Positions 15,966-24,036 of a stretch of DNA of 36,947 bases are shown piece by piece (position 1 is the stretch's first letter; each line of letters starts with the position of its first letter). A program made the translations under genes and the position numbers. The stretch covers positions 1 through 36,947 of the forward strand of contig JAEWAU010000031.1 in assembly GCA_023391535.1 (NCBI GenBank), given 5' to 3'. The notes beneath the pieces are model-generated. The model made no database searches. It had not been told where the DNA came from and was given only the letters and a program-made list of their open reading frames with translations. Source of the stretch: Bacillota bacterium (GTDB lineage: Bacteria; Bacillota; Clostridia; Oscillospirales; Ethanoligenentaceae).

Positions 15966-16628
15966 ATGATAAGCTTAGAAGGTAAGCTAGAATTTCTTCT
16001 TGAACTCGATCAAAAAGATCACTTAAGTACAGAAGATATGCGAACTATCGAACAATTTTCATCTGATGACACTGATGAAGTCCGAATACGTGTTGCTGAA
16101 ATTCTTAACAACTTTAGCTCCGATTTCTCCGATAAACTTTTGCTAAAACTAATTGATGATAAATCAGAGCTAGTTAGAGTGAATGCGTGTGATTCCTTAT
16201 GCAATAGTGTTTCCACAAAAGCGATAGAAGCATTAAAACCTCATGCAGTCAAAGATACGAGTTTAGTAAGAGCATATGCTATAATGTCTATTCTGGATAT
16301 TGCAACGAACACAAACTATAGCAAGGATGAACTTATTAAGTTTTATATGGACTCATTAAAGAAAGAACGAGTTCACTGGGTAAAGATCTATTACTATAAA
16401 GTATTATACTGTTCGGGAATTAAATCGTTTTTCCCTAATCTGATTAATGAACTTAACAGTCGCAATTATCGAACTAGAATTGCTGTTGTCAAATGCTTAA
16501 TGGATGTACTGGATGATGAAAATATTGATATTATAAAAGAATTGCTAATTAAAAGACTCAATTCTGAAAAAGCAGAGTCTGTACGCGATTGCATCAAACG
16601 ATTGTTAAAGCAAATCAACTCTTATTAA
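15966..16628 (+). CDS. HEAT-repeat protein, candidate orphan immunity protein
   Basis: A 220-residue all-helical protein of HEAT-like repeats. Recurrent units such as SSDDTDEVRIRVAEILNNF, LIDDKSELVRVNACDSLCN, VKDTSLVRAYAIMSILDIA and LNSRNYRTRIAVVKCLMDVL carry the spaced Asp and Arg of HEAT repeats. The frame opens at 15936, but only the ATG at 15966 has a Shine-Dalgarno site (AAGGAAGG, 4-8 nt away), so I start there. It has no signal peptide or membrane segment. The gene is far AT-richer than its surroundings, a sign of transfer. It lies directly downstream of an Rhs fragment, where polymorphic-toxin loci keep immunity genes, and HEAT-like folds are known among immunity proteins. The immunity role is inference; a scaffold or regulatory role is also possible. 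Confidence 0.8.
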   Translation: MISLEGKLEFLLELDQKDHLSTEDMRTIEQFSSDDTDEVRIRVAEILNNFSSDFSDKLLLKLIDDKSELVRVNACDSLCNSVSTKAIEALKPHAVKDTSLVRAYAIMSILDIATNTNYSKDELIKFYMDSLKKERVHWVKIYYYKVLYCSGIKSFFPNLINELNSRNYRTRIAVVKCLMDVLDDENIDIIKELLIKRLNSEKAESVRDCIKRLLKQINSY

Positions 16629-16750
16629 ACCATTTTCGCCTTGTCAAACCATTTACGTCTTACTGGGGAAAACGGCAAGTTACCAGTTGTTATCTAAGAG
16701 GTGATAATCAAACTTAATTTCTATGTAATCTGAGTAGTATTGTTTATTTT

Positions 16751-16790
16751 CCCCAGAGCCGGTATACTCGCCTCTGGGGATTCATTTTTA
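16751..16790 (+). terminator. Hairpin terminator after the HEAT-repeat gene
   Basis: CCCCAGAG (16751-16758) pairs with CTCTGGGG (16772-16779), followed by ATTCATTTTTA. It lies about 120 bp after the stop of the HEAT-repeat gene. The rest of 16629-16825 is AT-rich and shows no gene. Confidence 0.65.
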
Positions 16791-16940
16791 TCGCCGCAAT
16801 ATTGCGTGGTGCAAGCTGTTGAATCGTAAGCGTAAAGCAGACGGGTACATAGACAGCGCCTTCGCACCATGAGAAAATAGAGTCGAAAAAATCTTAAGAC
16901 TTTTTCGACATTGGTCTAAAAAAACCAAGGGGGACGTTTC

Positions 16941-17312
16941 ATGGGAGCACGGGAAGCGACACGTGCATACCGGATGCAGCGATGGGTAGGAATCATCAGC
17001 CAGTGCCGGAACAGCGGCGAAACGGTAAAAGCCTGGTGTGAAAGCCAGGGCGTCAACATCAAAACGTACTACTACTGGCAGAGAAAAGTGCGGGAGGCGG
17101 CCGGTGAAGCCTTACCGGTTTGCCGACAATCCACCGATGAGGCTTCCAGTGAGTTACACCCAACATTTGCTGAAATTGCGCTGCCGTCACTGCACCCTAG
17201 CGCCCAAGCAGCGGTAATTGTCCGGTACCACGAGGTAATCATCGAGGTTCGCAGCGGCGCCGAAGCATCCGCCATAGAAAGTGCCCTGCGAGCAGTCAAA
17301 AGCGTATGTTAG
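16941..17312 (+). CDS. tnpA: IS66 accessory protein TnpA
   Basis: A 123-residue protein with an N-terminal helix-turn-helix-like segment (RMQRWVGIISQCRNSGETVK, AWCESQGVNIKTYYYWQRKV) as in IS66 TnpA. It is needed with TnpB for efficient transposition in IS66 elements; its exact role is unknown. GGGGGACG stands about 6 nt before the ATG. Its stop overlaps the ATG of tnpB by 7 nt, implying translational coupling. It lies 115 bp inside the left end of the element. Confidence 0.9.
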   Translation: MGAREATRAYRMQRWVGIISQCRNSGETVKAWCESQGVNIKTYYYWQRKVREAAGEALPVCRQSTDEASSELHPTFAEIALPSLHPSAQAAVIVRYHEVIIEVRSGAEASAIESALRAVKSVC

Positions 17313-17662
17313 GCGATGTCTCCAGGGCGGAGCACATCTATCTTGCCTGCGGCTACACGGACATGCGGAAGTCGATCGACGGATTAGCGGTTTGCGTCAA
17401 GCAGATATTCCAACTGGATCCGTTTTCAAACAGCTTGTACCTGTTCTGTGGTCGACGGTGCGACCGGCTGAAAGCACTTTACTGGGAAGGCGACGGATTT
17501 GTGCTGCTGTACAAACGGCTGGAAAGCGGCACGTTCCAGTGGCCGAGAAGCGAAAATGAGGCAAGGCTCATCACACCGCAGCAACTCCGTTGGTTGTTGG
17601 AGGGCCTGAGCGTCGAGCAGCCGAAAGCTCTTCATCCGGTGGCCGGGCTGAGCATTCTGTAA
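17306..17662 (+). CDS. tnpB: IS66 accessory protein TnpB (Orf2-like)
   Basis: A 118-residue protein with the family hallmarks IYLACGYTDMRKSIDGLA, LFCGRRCDRLKALYWEGDGF and YKRLESGTFQWP. Standard length for IS66 Orf2/TnpB. It is the IS66 accessory protein and unrelated to the RNA-guided TnpB nucleases of IS200/IS605. It overlaps tnpA by 7 nt and is followed 80 nt later by tnpC. Confidence 0.95.
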   Translation: MLGDVSRAEHIYLACGYTDMRKSIDGLAVCVKQIFQLDPFSNSLYLFCGRRCDRLKALYWEGDGFVLLYKRLESGTFQWPRSENEARLITPQQLRWLLEGLSVEQPKALHPVAGLSIL

Positions 17663-17741
17663 TACCTGTGAGGCGGGATAAAATCTCGCTTTGCGGGCTA
17701 TTTTCATTGAGGAAAAGCACGAAAAATGGTAAAATAGAGAC

Positions 17742-19331
17742 ATGGAAAATGAATCGGAAAACAAGAGTACCGGGGTGGAAACAGTCACTATTCCGCGCCC
17801 GGAATATGACGAACTCAGGGCGCAAAACGCGGAGCTGAGCCGGCAGGTTCAGTGGCTCATGGAGCAGGTGCGCCTTGCCAGGCATCGGCAGTTTGGGGCA
17901 TCCAGCGAAAAAAGCGAATACGATCAACTCAACCTGTTCAACGAGGCGGAAGTAAATGCGGAAAGTCGCACTGCTGAGCCGGAATTGACCGTGGTGGAGC
18001 AACACTACCGAAAAAAAGCGAAGGAATGCGGCGACCGTCTGCCTCCCGACTTGCCGGTAGAGACGGTGGAGCACACTCTGCCCGCGGACGGACAGCTCTG
18101 CCCGGAGTGCGGTGGGCCTCTGCACGTCATGGGCAAGGAGGTCCGGCGTGAGCTCAAACTCATCCCGGCCAAGGCCGTGATCGTGGAGCATGTGACCTAT
18201 GCCTATTCGTGCCGATGCTGCGAACATACCGGATGCAGCGTACCGGTCTTAAAGGCAAAGGGAGACGCGCCAGTGATCAAGGGGAGCTTTGCTTCTCCGG
18301 AAGCCGTGGCGCAGATCATGGTGCAAAAATTCGTGGCCGGCATGCCGTTGTACCGTCAGGAACAGGAGTTTGCACGGAACGGGATTTTCCTGTCGCGGCA
18401 GACGATGTCGAACTGGCTGGTGCGGTGTGCGGAAGACTGGCTGACGCCGATCTACGAAGCGCTTCATGAAATCCTGTGCCATCACCAGGTGCTGCATGCC
18501 GACGAAACGGTGCTGCAGGTGCTTCACGAGCCGGGAAAAACCGCACAGAGCAAAAGCTACATGTGGCTGTACCGTACAAGCTCAGACGCCGAAATGCCGA
18601 TCGTGCTGTACGACTACCAGCCCGATAGACGAACAAAACGCCCAACCGAGTTTCTGCAAGGGTTTCAGGGTTATCTGCATACCGACGGATACAGCGGATA
18701 CCACAACCTGCCGGAAGGGATCACCGTTGTCGGGTGCTGGGCCCATGTCCGGAGGAAATTTGACGAAGCCTTAAAAGGAGTGCCGCCCGGGAATCAGGAC
18801 GGCACCGATGCGCTGCGGGGAAAACAATATTGCGACAAGCTGTTCGCCCTTGAACGGGAGCTGGCAGATAGCAACCCGAAAGAACGCCTGGAGAAACGTC
18901 AGGATTTGGCGAAGCCGATCCTCGACGAGCTTTTGTCATGGCTTCATACACGAAATCCTGCTCAAAAGACGGGGCTTGGAAAAGCGGTACACTACGTTCT
19001 GGATCAATGGCCTTATCTGGAACGATACCTGTTGGACGGGCGGCTCGAGATCAGCAACAACCGTGCGGAGCGCTCCATCAAGCCTTTCGTCATTGGTCGA
19101 AAGAATTTCCTCTTTGCCAATACGGCGAGGGGCGCCAAATCCAGCGCGGTAATCTTCAGCATCATCGAAACCGCGAAGGAAAACAGGTTGAATCCATACC
19201 AATATCTGACCGAAATTTTCAGGAAGGCGCCCAATCTGGATTCACAGAGTGACGAAAATGCGTGGAAGTGCCTGCTGCCGAACGCACCGAATATTCAAGA
19301 ACGCTGCAAACTTAACGCCGCCACCAACTGA
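17742..19331 (+). CDS. tnpC: IS66-family transposase TnpC
   Basis: A 529-residue DDE transposase. An N-terminal coiled-coil-like region (LRAQNAELSRQVQWLMEQV) comes first, then a zinc-binding segment (C120, C123 and the C157-C165 cluster), then the catalytic core. Visible triad: D254 in LHADETVLQVL, D315 in YLHTDGYSGY and E443 in SNNRAERSIKPFVIGRKN. The C-terminal IS66 tail (NPYQYLTEIFRKAPN) is complete. The stop lies 34 bp inside the right end. No frameshift or missing motif, so it is probably active. Confidence 0.97.
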   Translation: MENESENKSTGVETVTIPRPEYDELRAQNAELSRQVQWLMEQVRLARHRQFGASSEKSEYDQLNLFNEAEVNAESRTAEPELTVVEQHYRKKAKECGDRLPPDLPVETVEHTLPADGQLCPECGGPLHVMGKEVRRELKLIPAKAVIVEHVTYAYSCRCCEHTGCSVPVLKAKGDAPVIKGSFASPEAVAQIMVQKFVAGMPLYRQEQEFARNGIFLSRQTMSNWLVRCAEDWLTPIYEALHEILCHHQVLHADETVLQVLHEPGKTAQSKSYMWLYRTSSDAEMPIVLYDYQPDRRTKRPTEFLQGFQGYLHTDGYSGYHNLPEGITVVGCWAHVRRKFDEALKGVPPGNQDGTDALRGKQYCDKLFALERELADSNPKERLEKRQDLAKPILDELLSWLHTRNPAQKTGLGKAVHYVLDQWPYLERYLLDGRLEISNNRAERSIKPFVIGRKNFLFANTARGAKSSAVIFSIIETAKENRLNPYQYLTEIFRKAPNLDSQSDENAWKCLLPNAPNIQERCKLNAATN

Positions 19332-19521
19332 CTTCTGTCAAGGTGGCGGTTCTTTTGACGCTTACGTTGAATCTAGGCCGGCGGCTACGTGCGTACCATC
19401 GGCGGAAAGCTCTCCGATCCGCGCGGAATATATTTATTTCTGGAATTATCCGGTTTACACCCTTTTTGCACACTTTTTCGGAAAATGTGCAAGAAATCGT
19501 GTTGGGATGCTGTTTCAGAGA

Positions 19522-19568
19522 TAAAATAAAAACCCGCGAACCTTGGCTTTATGCCGGTTCGCGGGTTT
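19522..19568 (-). terminator. Terminator of tRNA-Ser
   Basis: AAAACCCGCGAACC (19529-19542) pairs with GGTTCGCGGGTTT (19556-19568). On the minus strand the stem is followed by TTTTTATTTT. It directly follows the tRNA 3' end at 19572. Confidence 0.85.
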
Positions 19569-19571
19569 CTT

Positions 19572-19662
19572 TGGCGGAGAGAGAGGGATTCGAACCCTCG
19601 GACGCATTTCTGCATCACACGATTTCCAGTCGTGCCCCTTAGACCAGCTCGGACATCTCTCC
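19572..19662 (-). tRNA. tRNA-Ser (GGA anticodon)
   Basis: A 91-nt class II tRNA on the minus strand. The acceptor stem GGAGAGA pairs with TCTCTCC, then discriminator G and an encoded CCA (plus-strand TGG at 19572-19574). The anticodon loop CTGGAAA sits on stem ACGA/TCGT, giving GGA, which reads UCC/UCU. The long variable arm and T-loop GGTTCGAATCC are visible. The 3' end lies about 200 bp from the IS66 right end. tRNA genes are common integration targets, but no duplicated 3' end was found near the decayed element. Confidence 0.97.
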
Positions 19663-19713
19663 ACATCCAGCCGCCCCATTCAAGGAAGCGCGTCCTCCGC
19701 AGGACGCTTACTT

Positions 19714-19742
19714 ATTATATTGGATTGCGGCCGAAAAATCAA
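19714..19742 (-). promoter_or_regulatory. Promoter of tRNA-Ser
   Basis: On the minus strand TTGATT (19737-19742), exactly 17 bp, TATAAT (19714-19719). The predicted start near 19707 leaves a leader of about 45 nt before the mature tRNA. Between here and 20091 (about 350 bp) I see no gene and no clear promoter for the peptidase gene. Confidence 0.8.
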
Positions 19743-20091
19743 GCGGTTTTTTACCGAATTCCTGTTTTTTACGCGGGACTGCGTGTTTGCGCCTCGCGGC
19801 AAGCGCTGCGCATTGGATGTTTTGCGCTTTTTCGCTAGGATTTTTCAGCTATGGCCGCGCCGAAAAGGCGGATACTACTACAGCATTCATGGAATTGCTA
19901 TCGTGCTTCCATGGAAAAAACGCAGTCGAACCGCGCGGCGTTTCGGGGGCGTTCCTATAGCGGTTCCGTCAAAGACTGAGAAAAGCCGTGTTTTGCCTAT
20001 TTGCTTCCGTTGGTTCGGCGAAATACGCTGGAACAGATCAATCTTTTATGGAAACGCTGCAGGCAAAAGCATTCGGGTTGAGGTGATGGTC

Positions 20092-21180
20092 TTGAAATTC
20101 AAGCGCAGAGCGCGTTCGCTGCTTCTCATTTTATTGTGCGCGGCAACCGTGCTTTCGTCCACGGCATACGGCGTGTGCGCCGCCGAAGCGGAAACGGAGC
20201 GCAAAAGTTATATCCGTTGGATGACGTTTCCAATTCCGGAAGCCGCCCTCCGGAAGGCGATGGAGATCGACATTGCTTCCCATCCGGCAGGTCCGCAGAT
20301 TCGCTGGGTGGATCTGCTCGCGTATCTCGGCGCAAAATACGGCGGCAACTGGAAAAAGTACCGTGCCGCGGATATGGACGCGCTGCTTTCCCGCCTCAAA
20401 TCCGGGGAAAACATGGCGGAGCTGACGAAAAAGCTGAAGTACTACCCTTTTTTCAGCGAAACCTACGGCGCCGTGCTCGATAACTTTATCGGCGACTATC
20501 AGATAGAAACGGAACAGAATGGCCAAAAAACTCTGCAGACCCGCTATGGGCTCAAAGCCTTTTCGCCCATCGCGAAAGGGTATTCCTACAGCCATTACCG
20601 GGATTTCGGAGATTCGCGCTCGTTCGGCTTCCAGCGGCCGCACCAGGGCAACGACCTGCTTGGGAGTATCGGCACGCCCGTGACGGCGGTGGAAAGCGGC
20701 ACCGTGGAGGCCATCGGCTGGAACCGGTATGGCGGATGGCGCATCGGCATCCGCAGCTTCGACCGGAAGCGCTCCTATTATTATGCGCACCTGCGCAAAA
20801 AACACCCCTACGCGGGCGGGCTGACGCTCGGCAGCATCGTGAAAGCCGGCGACGTAATCGGCTACCTGGGCATGACGGGGTACAGCAACAAGGAAGGCGC
20901 CAACAATATGAAGATGCCGCATCTCCATTTCGGGATGCAGGTGATCTTCGACGAATCGCAGAAGGAAGGCGTCAACCAGATCTGGATCGACGTGTACGAC
21001 ATCGTCGATCTGCTCGCCCAAAACCGCGTGCAGGTACGCCGGGACGACGCCACCAAGGATTATTTCCGCGTATACGATTTTATGGATCTGCGCTACCGCG
21101 ATCATTTCGCGCCGCAGCAGGCCGCGCCTTCCGCGCCCCCCGCACCGGGCGGTGCAAGCGGCGGCGCGCCCGCCTCCTGA
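20092..21180 (+). CDS. Secreted M23/LytM-family peptidase
   Basis: A 362-residue exported protein. A basic N-terminus (KFKRRAR) and hydrophobic core (SLLLILLCAATVLSSTAYG) form a signal peptide, probably cleaved near CAAEA. The LytM zinc peptidase domain shows RPHQGNDL (the H...D metal ligands) and MPHLHFGMQ (HxH). Such enzymes cut peptide cross-links of peptidoglycan. The C-terminus is a low-complexity Pro/Ala/Gly tail. The open frame starts far upstream, across the tRNA, but AGGTG lies 6 nt before a TTG at 20092 and directly abuts the ATG at 20086, so the TTG is chosen. It is convergent with the fruK gene, 7 bp apart. Sporulation or wall-remodelling roles are both possible. Confidence 0.9.
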   Translation: MKFKRRARSLLLILLCAATVLSSTAYGVCAAEAETERKSYIRWMTFPIPEAALRKAMEIDIASHPAGPQIRWVDLLAYLGAKYGGNWKKYRAADMDALLSRLKSGENMAELTKKLKYYPFFSETYGAVLDNFIGDYQIETEQNGQKTLQTRYGLKAFSPIAKGYSYSHYRDFGDSRSFGFQRPHQGNDLLGSIGTPVTAVESGTVEAIGWNRYGGWRIGIRSFDRKRSYYYAHLRKKHPYAGGLTLGSIVKAGDVIGYLGMTGYSNKEGANNMKMPHLHFGMQVIFDESQKEGVNQIWIDVYDIVDLLAQNRVQVRRDDATKDYFRVYDFMDLRYRDHFAPQQAAPSAPPAPGGASGGAPAS

Positions 21181-21187
21181 AAGCCGG

Positions 21188-22129
21188 TTATCCCACCGGG
21201 TGCAGCGTTGCGAACCGCATGGAAGCGAGCACCTCGTCGCCCGTACAAAGCTCGGTTCCGGCCTTGGAGGCCGTTATCGTGCCCGCCGCCGTGGTGATGC
21301 GGGCGATCTCCTCAAGCGACGCGCCGTGCAGGATGGACCGGGCCAGCGCGCCCACCATGGAATCACCCGCGCCGATGGGGCTCTGAACCCGGATATCCCA
21401 GGAATCCACTTTATACGCCTCGCGCGGGTTCACGACCACGGCGCCGTCCGGCCCCATGGAAACGATGACAATCTCCACGCCCTGCGCGAGAATCTCGCGG
21501 GCCGCCCGCACCACATCGTCCACATCCTTCAGGCTTCGGCCGCAGAAGGCCTCCAGTTCGTGGATGTTCGGCTTCACGGCATAAGGCGCGGCCTTCAGCC
21601 CTTCGGTAAACGCCTCGCCGTCCGCATCGAGCAGGGGCTTGACGCCGGCCTGCTTTGCCGTGCGAATGCACCGTGCGTAGAAAGCCGCCGGAAGCCCCGG
21701 CGGCAGGCTGCCGCTGAGCACCACGAGCGACGCGCCCTGCAAAAGCGCGCCGTACTTTTCTTCAAACCGGGAAAGCTCCTCGGCGCTCACAGGGCTGCCC
21801 GCCTCGTTGATCTCCGTGGTTTTATTCACGCTTTTGTCAATGATTTTAAGATTTGTGCGCGTTTCGCCCGCAATCTCGAGAAAATCACAGGGGATGCCCG
21901 CGTCCTGCAGAAAGCCCTCCAACCGGCGCCCCTGGCTGCCGGCGATGAAACCCGTCACGGTAACGTCCTCGCCGAAGCCTTTTATCACCTTGGCCACGTT
22001 GATTCCCTTCCCGCCGGGGTCCAGGCGCGCGCCCAGCACCCGGTTGAGCCCGAAGGGAACGAGCTTTTCGACGGTGATGGTCTTATCGATGGACGGATTG
22101 CAGGCAACCGTTACAATTTTTCCGGACAT
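21188..22129 (-). CDS. fruK: 1-phosphofructokinase (PfkB family)
   Basis: A 313-residue PfkB-family kinase expected to turn fructose-1-phosphate into fructose-1,6-bisphosphate; tagatose-6-phosphate kinase (LacC) is the close alternative. Visible: NPSIDKTI near the N-terminus, PGGKGINVA (39-47), GSLPPG in the middle, and the ATP/anion-hole motif GAGDS (253-257, catalytic base D256). The start at 22129 has AAGGAGC upstream; the longer frame to 22180 lacks such a site. It follows the DeoR regulator by 47 bp on the same strand, as in fruR-fruK-fruA operons, but no fructose PTS gene follows: the next gene is convergent. Confidence 0.9.
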   Translation of the reverse strand: MSGKIVTVACNPSIDKTITVEKLVPFGLNRVLGARLDPGGKGINVAKVIKGFGEDVTVTGFIAGSQGRRLEGFLQDAGIPCDFLEIAGETRTNLKIIDKSVNKTTEINEAGSPVSAEELSRFEEKYGALLQGASLVVLSGSLPPGLPAAFYARCIRTAKQAGVKPLLDADGEAFTEGLKAAPYAVKPNIHELEAFCGRSLKDVDDVVRAAREILAQGVEIVIVSMGPDGAVVVNPREAYKVDSWDIRVQSPIGAGDSMVGALARSILHGASLEEIARITTAAGTITASKAGTELCTGDEVLASMRFATLHPVG

Positions 22130-22176
22130 TTGATTGCTCCTTCTTCCAGAATCTTTTCCGCTCGAATCATTTCGAA

Positions 22177-22944
22177 TCATTTTCCCGCCAATAGGATTTT
22201 TACATTGCTGCGCTCGTATTCCTGCAGCTGCTGTTCCGGGAGCTCCGCCCCCGTAATGCAGGCGTCGATCTCCGAAAGCGCGCCGAACCTGGCGAAGGCG
22301 ACCCGGCCGAGCTTGCTGTGGTCGGCCAGAACGTAAACCTGCTCGGCGGCTTCCATCATTTTGCTTTTGACGGCGGCCTCCTCCATGCTGGGCGTGCTCA
22401 GCCCGTACCGAAGATCCAGGCCGTTGGTGGCGAGGAACGCCTTATCCGCGTGGACTCCCGCGAGCATTGTCTCCGCGGCCGGCCCTACGAAAGCCATCGT
22501 GTTCTTGCGCAGCACGCCGCCCGTGGAAACGACGCTCACATTCGGCAGGGCGGCGAGCCGGATGCTCAGATAAATGGAATTCGTAACCACCGTAAGTCCT
22601 TTGAACCGCGCAAGCTCCCCGGCCAGACAGAGCGTGGTTGTGCCGGCGTCCACAACGAGCGAATCGCCGTCCTCGATGAGCGCGGCGGCCCGGCGCGCGA
22701 TGTTCTCCTTCTCGGAGCGGAACCGGTCCTCCTTTTCGAGGTACGTCGGCTCCAGCTTCACCGGTTCCATAAATACGGCGCCCCCGTGCGTGCGCCGGAG
22801 AAGCTTCCGGTTCTCAAGCTCGATGAGATCACGCCTCGCCGTGGATTCGGAGATATCGAATAAACCGCAAAGCTCTTTCACCGAGGCTCTCGCCCTGCTC
22901 TGCACATATTTTGCAATTTTCTGCAAACGCTCTTCTTCGAACAT
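22177..22944 (-). CDS. DeoR-family transcriptional regulator (FruR-like)
   Basis: A 255-residue repressor with an N-terminal DeoR helix-turn-helix (RLQKIAKYVQSRARASVKEL, DISESTARRDLIELE, then LLRRTHGGAVF) and the DeoRC sugar-phosphate sensor domain (DSLVVDAGTTTLCLA, LTVVTNSIYLSIRLA, KAFLATNGLD, YVLADHSKLG). It is co-transcribed with the 1-phosphofructokinase gene, so fructose-1-phosphate is a likely inducer. It has a near-consensus promoter (23008-23036), and ATCATA/TATGAT inverted repeats within that promoter could be its operator. Confidence 0.92.
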   Translation of the reverse strand: MFEEERLQKIAKYVQSRARASVKELCGLFDISESTARRDLIELENRKLLRRTHGGAVFMEPVKLEPTYLEKEDRFRSEKENIARRAAALIEDGDSLVVDAGTTTLCLAGELARFKGLTVVTNSIYLSIRLAALPNVSVVSTGGVLRKNTMAFVGPAAETMLAGVHADKAFLATNGLDLRYGLSTPSMEEAAVKSKMMEAAEQVYVLADHSKLGRVAFARFGALSEIDACITGAELPEQQLQEYERSNVKILLAGK

Positions 22945-23007
22945 TTCCCGTCCGCCTTTTATCGCGACTGAATTGCGAAGCTATTTGATTGTTTCTTGCC
23001 CGTATTC

Positions 23008-23036
23008 ATCATATCATGACGATTTATGATTGTCAA
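23008..23036 (-). promoter_or_regulatory. Promoter of the DeoR-fruK operon
   Basis: On the minus strand TTGACA (23031-23036), 17 bp, TATGAT (23008-23013); start predicted near 23001. The spacer together with the -10 forms an inverted repeat ATCATA (23008-23013)/TATGAT (23025-23030), and TGATTGT occurs twice in the region. Either could be the DeoR-type operator. Confidence 0.8.
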
Positions 23037-23117
23037 TGAAGATTATGCGCACGAAAGGCATCCCATACGATTTTTCGTTACCGCTGCAAAAAATAACCCG
23101 GCTGCGCGTCAAAAGCC

Positions 23118-23146
23118 TTGAAATAAATATACAATTATGGTACACT
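23118..23146 (+). promoter_or_regulatory. Promoter of the nitroreductase-like gene
   Basis: TTGAAA (23118-23123), 17 bp, TACACT (23141-23146) with an extended -10 TG (23138-23139). The predicted start near 23153 gives a leader of about 180 nt. That leader is GC-rich with small inverted repeats, but I recognise no riboswitch. Confidence 0.65.
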
Positions 23147-23334
23147 ACATTCGGAATAAGAAACATCCACCCGCGGCGAACTGCCGGGGCACATCGGCAG
23201 CCGGGTGCCAATACGATCGCAATTCCATAAAAGTTACGAGAAGCTGCGTTCCGCTTTTCCGGCTCCGCGGAAAGGCGAAACGCTTTGGAATCTGTCTATA
23301 TTTTCTGAAAACGATGTAAAAGGAGCGATTCAAC

Positions 23335-23934
23335 ATGGAATTTTCCCTGCAGGAAGCGGTAAAGAGCCGCAGAACCTATTACGCCATCGGAAAAGGCGCC
23401 GTTTTGCCCGATAACGAACTGATCGCGGCGCTTCAGGAGGCCGTGCTGCGCGCGCCGAGCGCCTTCAATTCCCAGAGCGCGCGCGTCGTGCTGCTGCTGG
23501 GTGAAGAGCACGACCGCCTTTGGGATATCACGCGCGATATTTTAAAGGGCATCGTGCCGCCGGCAAACTTCGCCTCCACCGAGGAAAAGCTCGCGTCGTT
23601 CCGGAGCGGCCACGGCACCCTGTTGTTTTTCGAGGAGCAGGATACGGTGAAAGGCCTGCAGGAGCAGTTCCCGCTCTACCGGGACAATTTCCCCATATGG
23701 TCGCTGGAATCCTCCGGCATGGTTCAGTACGGCGCCTGGATGCGGCTGGAATCGCTCGGGTACGGCGCGAGCCTGCAGCACTACAATCCCCTCATCGACG
23801 AAAAGGTGCGGGAGGCTTGGAAGTTCCCGCAATCCTGGAAATTGCTCGGCGAGATGCCGTTCGGAAAGCCGCTCGCGCAGCCGGACGCCAAAACCTTTCT
23901 TCCCATCGGGGAACGCTTCCGCGTGTTCCCTTAA
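23335..23934 (+). CDS. Nitroreductase-family protein (FMN-dependent, HBN1/Frm2-like)
   Basis: A 199-residue protein of the short nitroreductase group. Family features: the N-terminal SRRTYYAI segment, LRAPSAFNSQSARVVLLLGEEH (the FMN-binding APS.FNSQ), the central GTLLFFEEQDTVKGLQ, and the C-terminal GASLQHYNPLIDEKV and LLGEMPFGKP. These enzymes reduce nitro compounds or quinones with NAD(P)H and often respond to oxidative or lipid stress; substrate unknown. AAAGGAGCG lies about 8 nt before the ATG. It is a single-gene unit with its own promoter and a strong terminator, next to a Crp/Fnr-ferredoxin redox cluster. Confidence 0.9.
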   Translation: MEFSLQEAVKSRRTYYAIGKGAVLPDNELIAALQEAVLRAPSAFNSQSARVVLLLGEEHDRLWDITRDILKGIVPPANFASTEEKLASFRSGHGTLLFFEEQDTVKGLQEQFPLYRDNFPIWSLESSGMVQYGAWMRLESLGYGASLQHYNPLIDEKVREAWKFPQSWKLLGEMPFGKPLAQPDAKTFLPIGERFRVFP

Positions 23935-23944
23935 ACGCAAAGCC

Positions 23945-23989
23945 GCAAAAAAATCCCCCGGCCGCTTTCCGCGCCGGGGGATTTTTTGC
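23945..23989 (+). terminator. Strong terminator after nitroreductase gene
   Basis: GCAAAAAAATCCCCCGGC (23945-23962) pairs with GCCGGGGGATTTTTTGC (23973-23989). A GC-rich stem with T6 follows on the plus strand and a matching T7 on the minus strand, so it can also end the leftward Crp/Fnr gene. Confidence 0.9.
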
Positions 23990-24036
23990 ACCGCGATATC
24001 GGCGGCTCCGGAACGGTTTTTTTCCGCTGAATCCGA

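Larger units (their letters stand above)
16826..19365 (+). mobile_element. Intact IS66-family insertion sequence, 2540 bp
   Basis: The element begins GTAAGCG (16826) and ends CGCTTAC (19365); the terminal repeats match at the tips and then with gaps over about 30 bp. It is flanked on both sides by the 8-bp direct repeat GTTGAATC (16818-16825 and 19366-19373), the target-site duplication length expected of IS66. Inside are tnpA, tnpB and tnpC in order, all open. The perfect duplication and intact genes suggest a fairly recent insertion. Confidence 0.95.

Noticed and set aside
17306..17662. TnpB as an RNA-guided nuclease (OMEGA system)
   Set aside because: This TnpB is the small IS66 accessory protein (CGYTDMRKSIDGLA type), not the IS200/IS605 RuvC nuclease. 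No omega-RNA-like element is present.
19572..19662. tRNA-Ser as the attachment site of the decayed element
   Set aside because: No integrase gene and no second copy of the tRNA 3' end were found between 13000 and 19500, so integration at this tRNA is only a possibility.
19543..20091. In-frame upstream extension of the M23 peptidase across tRNA-Ser
   Set aside because: The extension crosses a tRNA gene and would bury the signal peptide. AGGTG at 20081 supports the TTG start at 20092.
23153..23334. Riboswitch in the 180-nt nitroreductase leader
   Set aside because: Small inverted repeats exist, but no conserved riboswitch core or terminator with anti-terminator pairing could be recognised.
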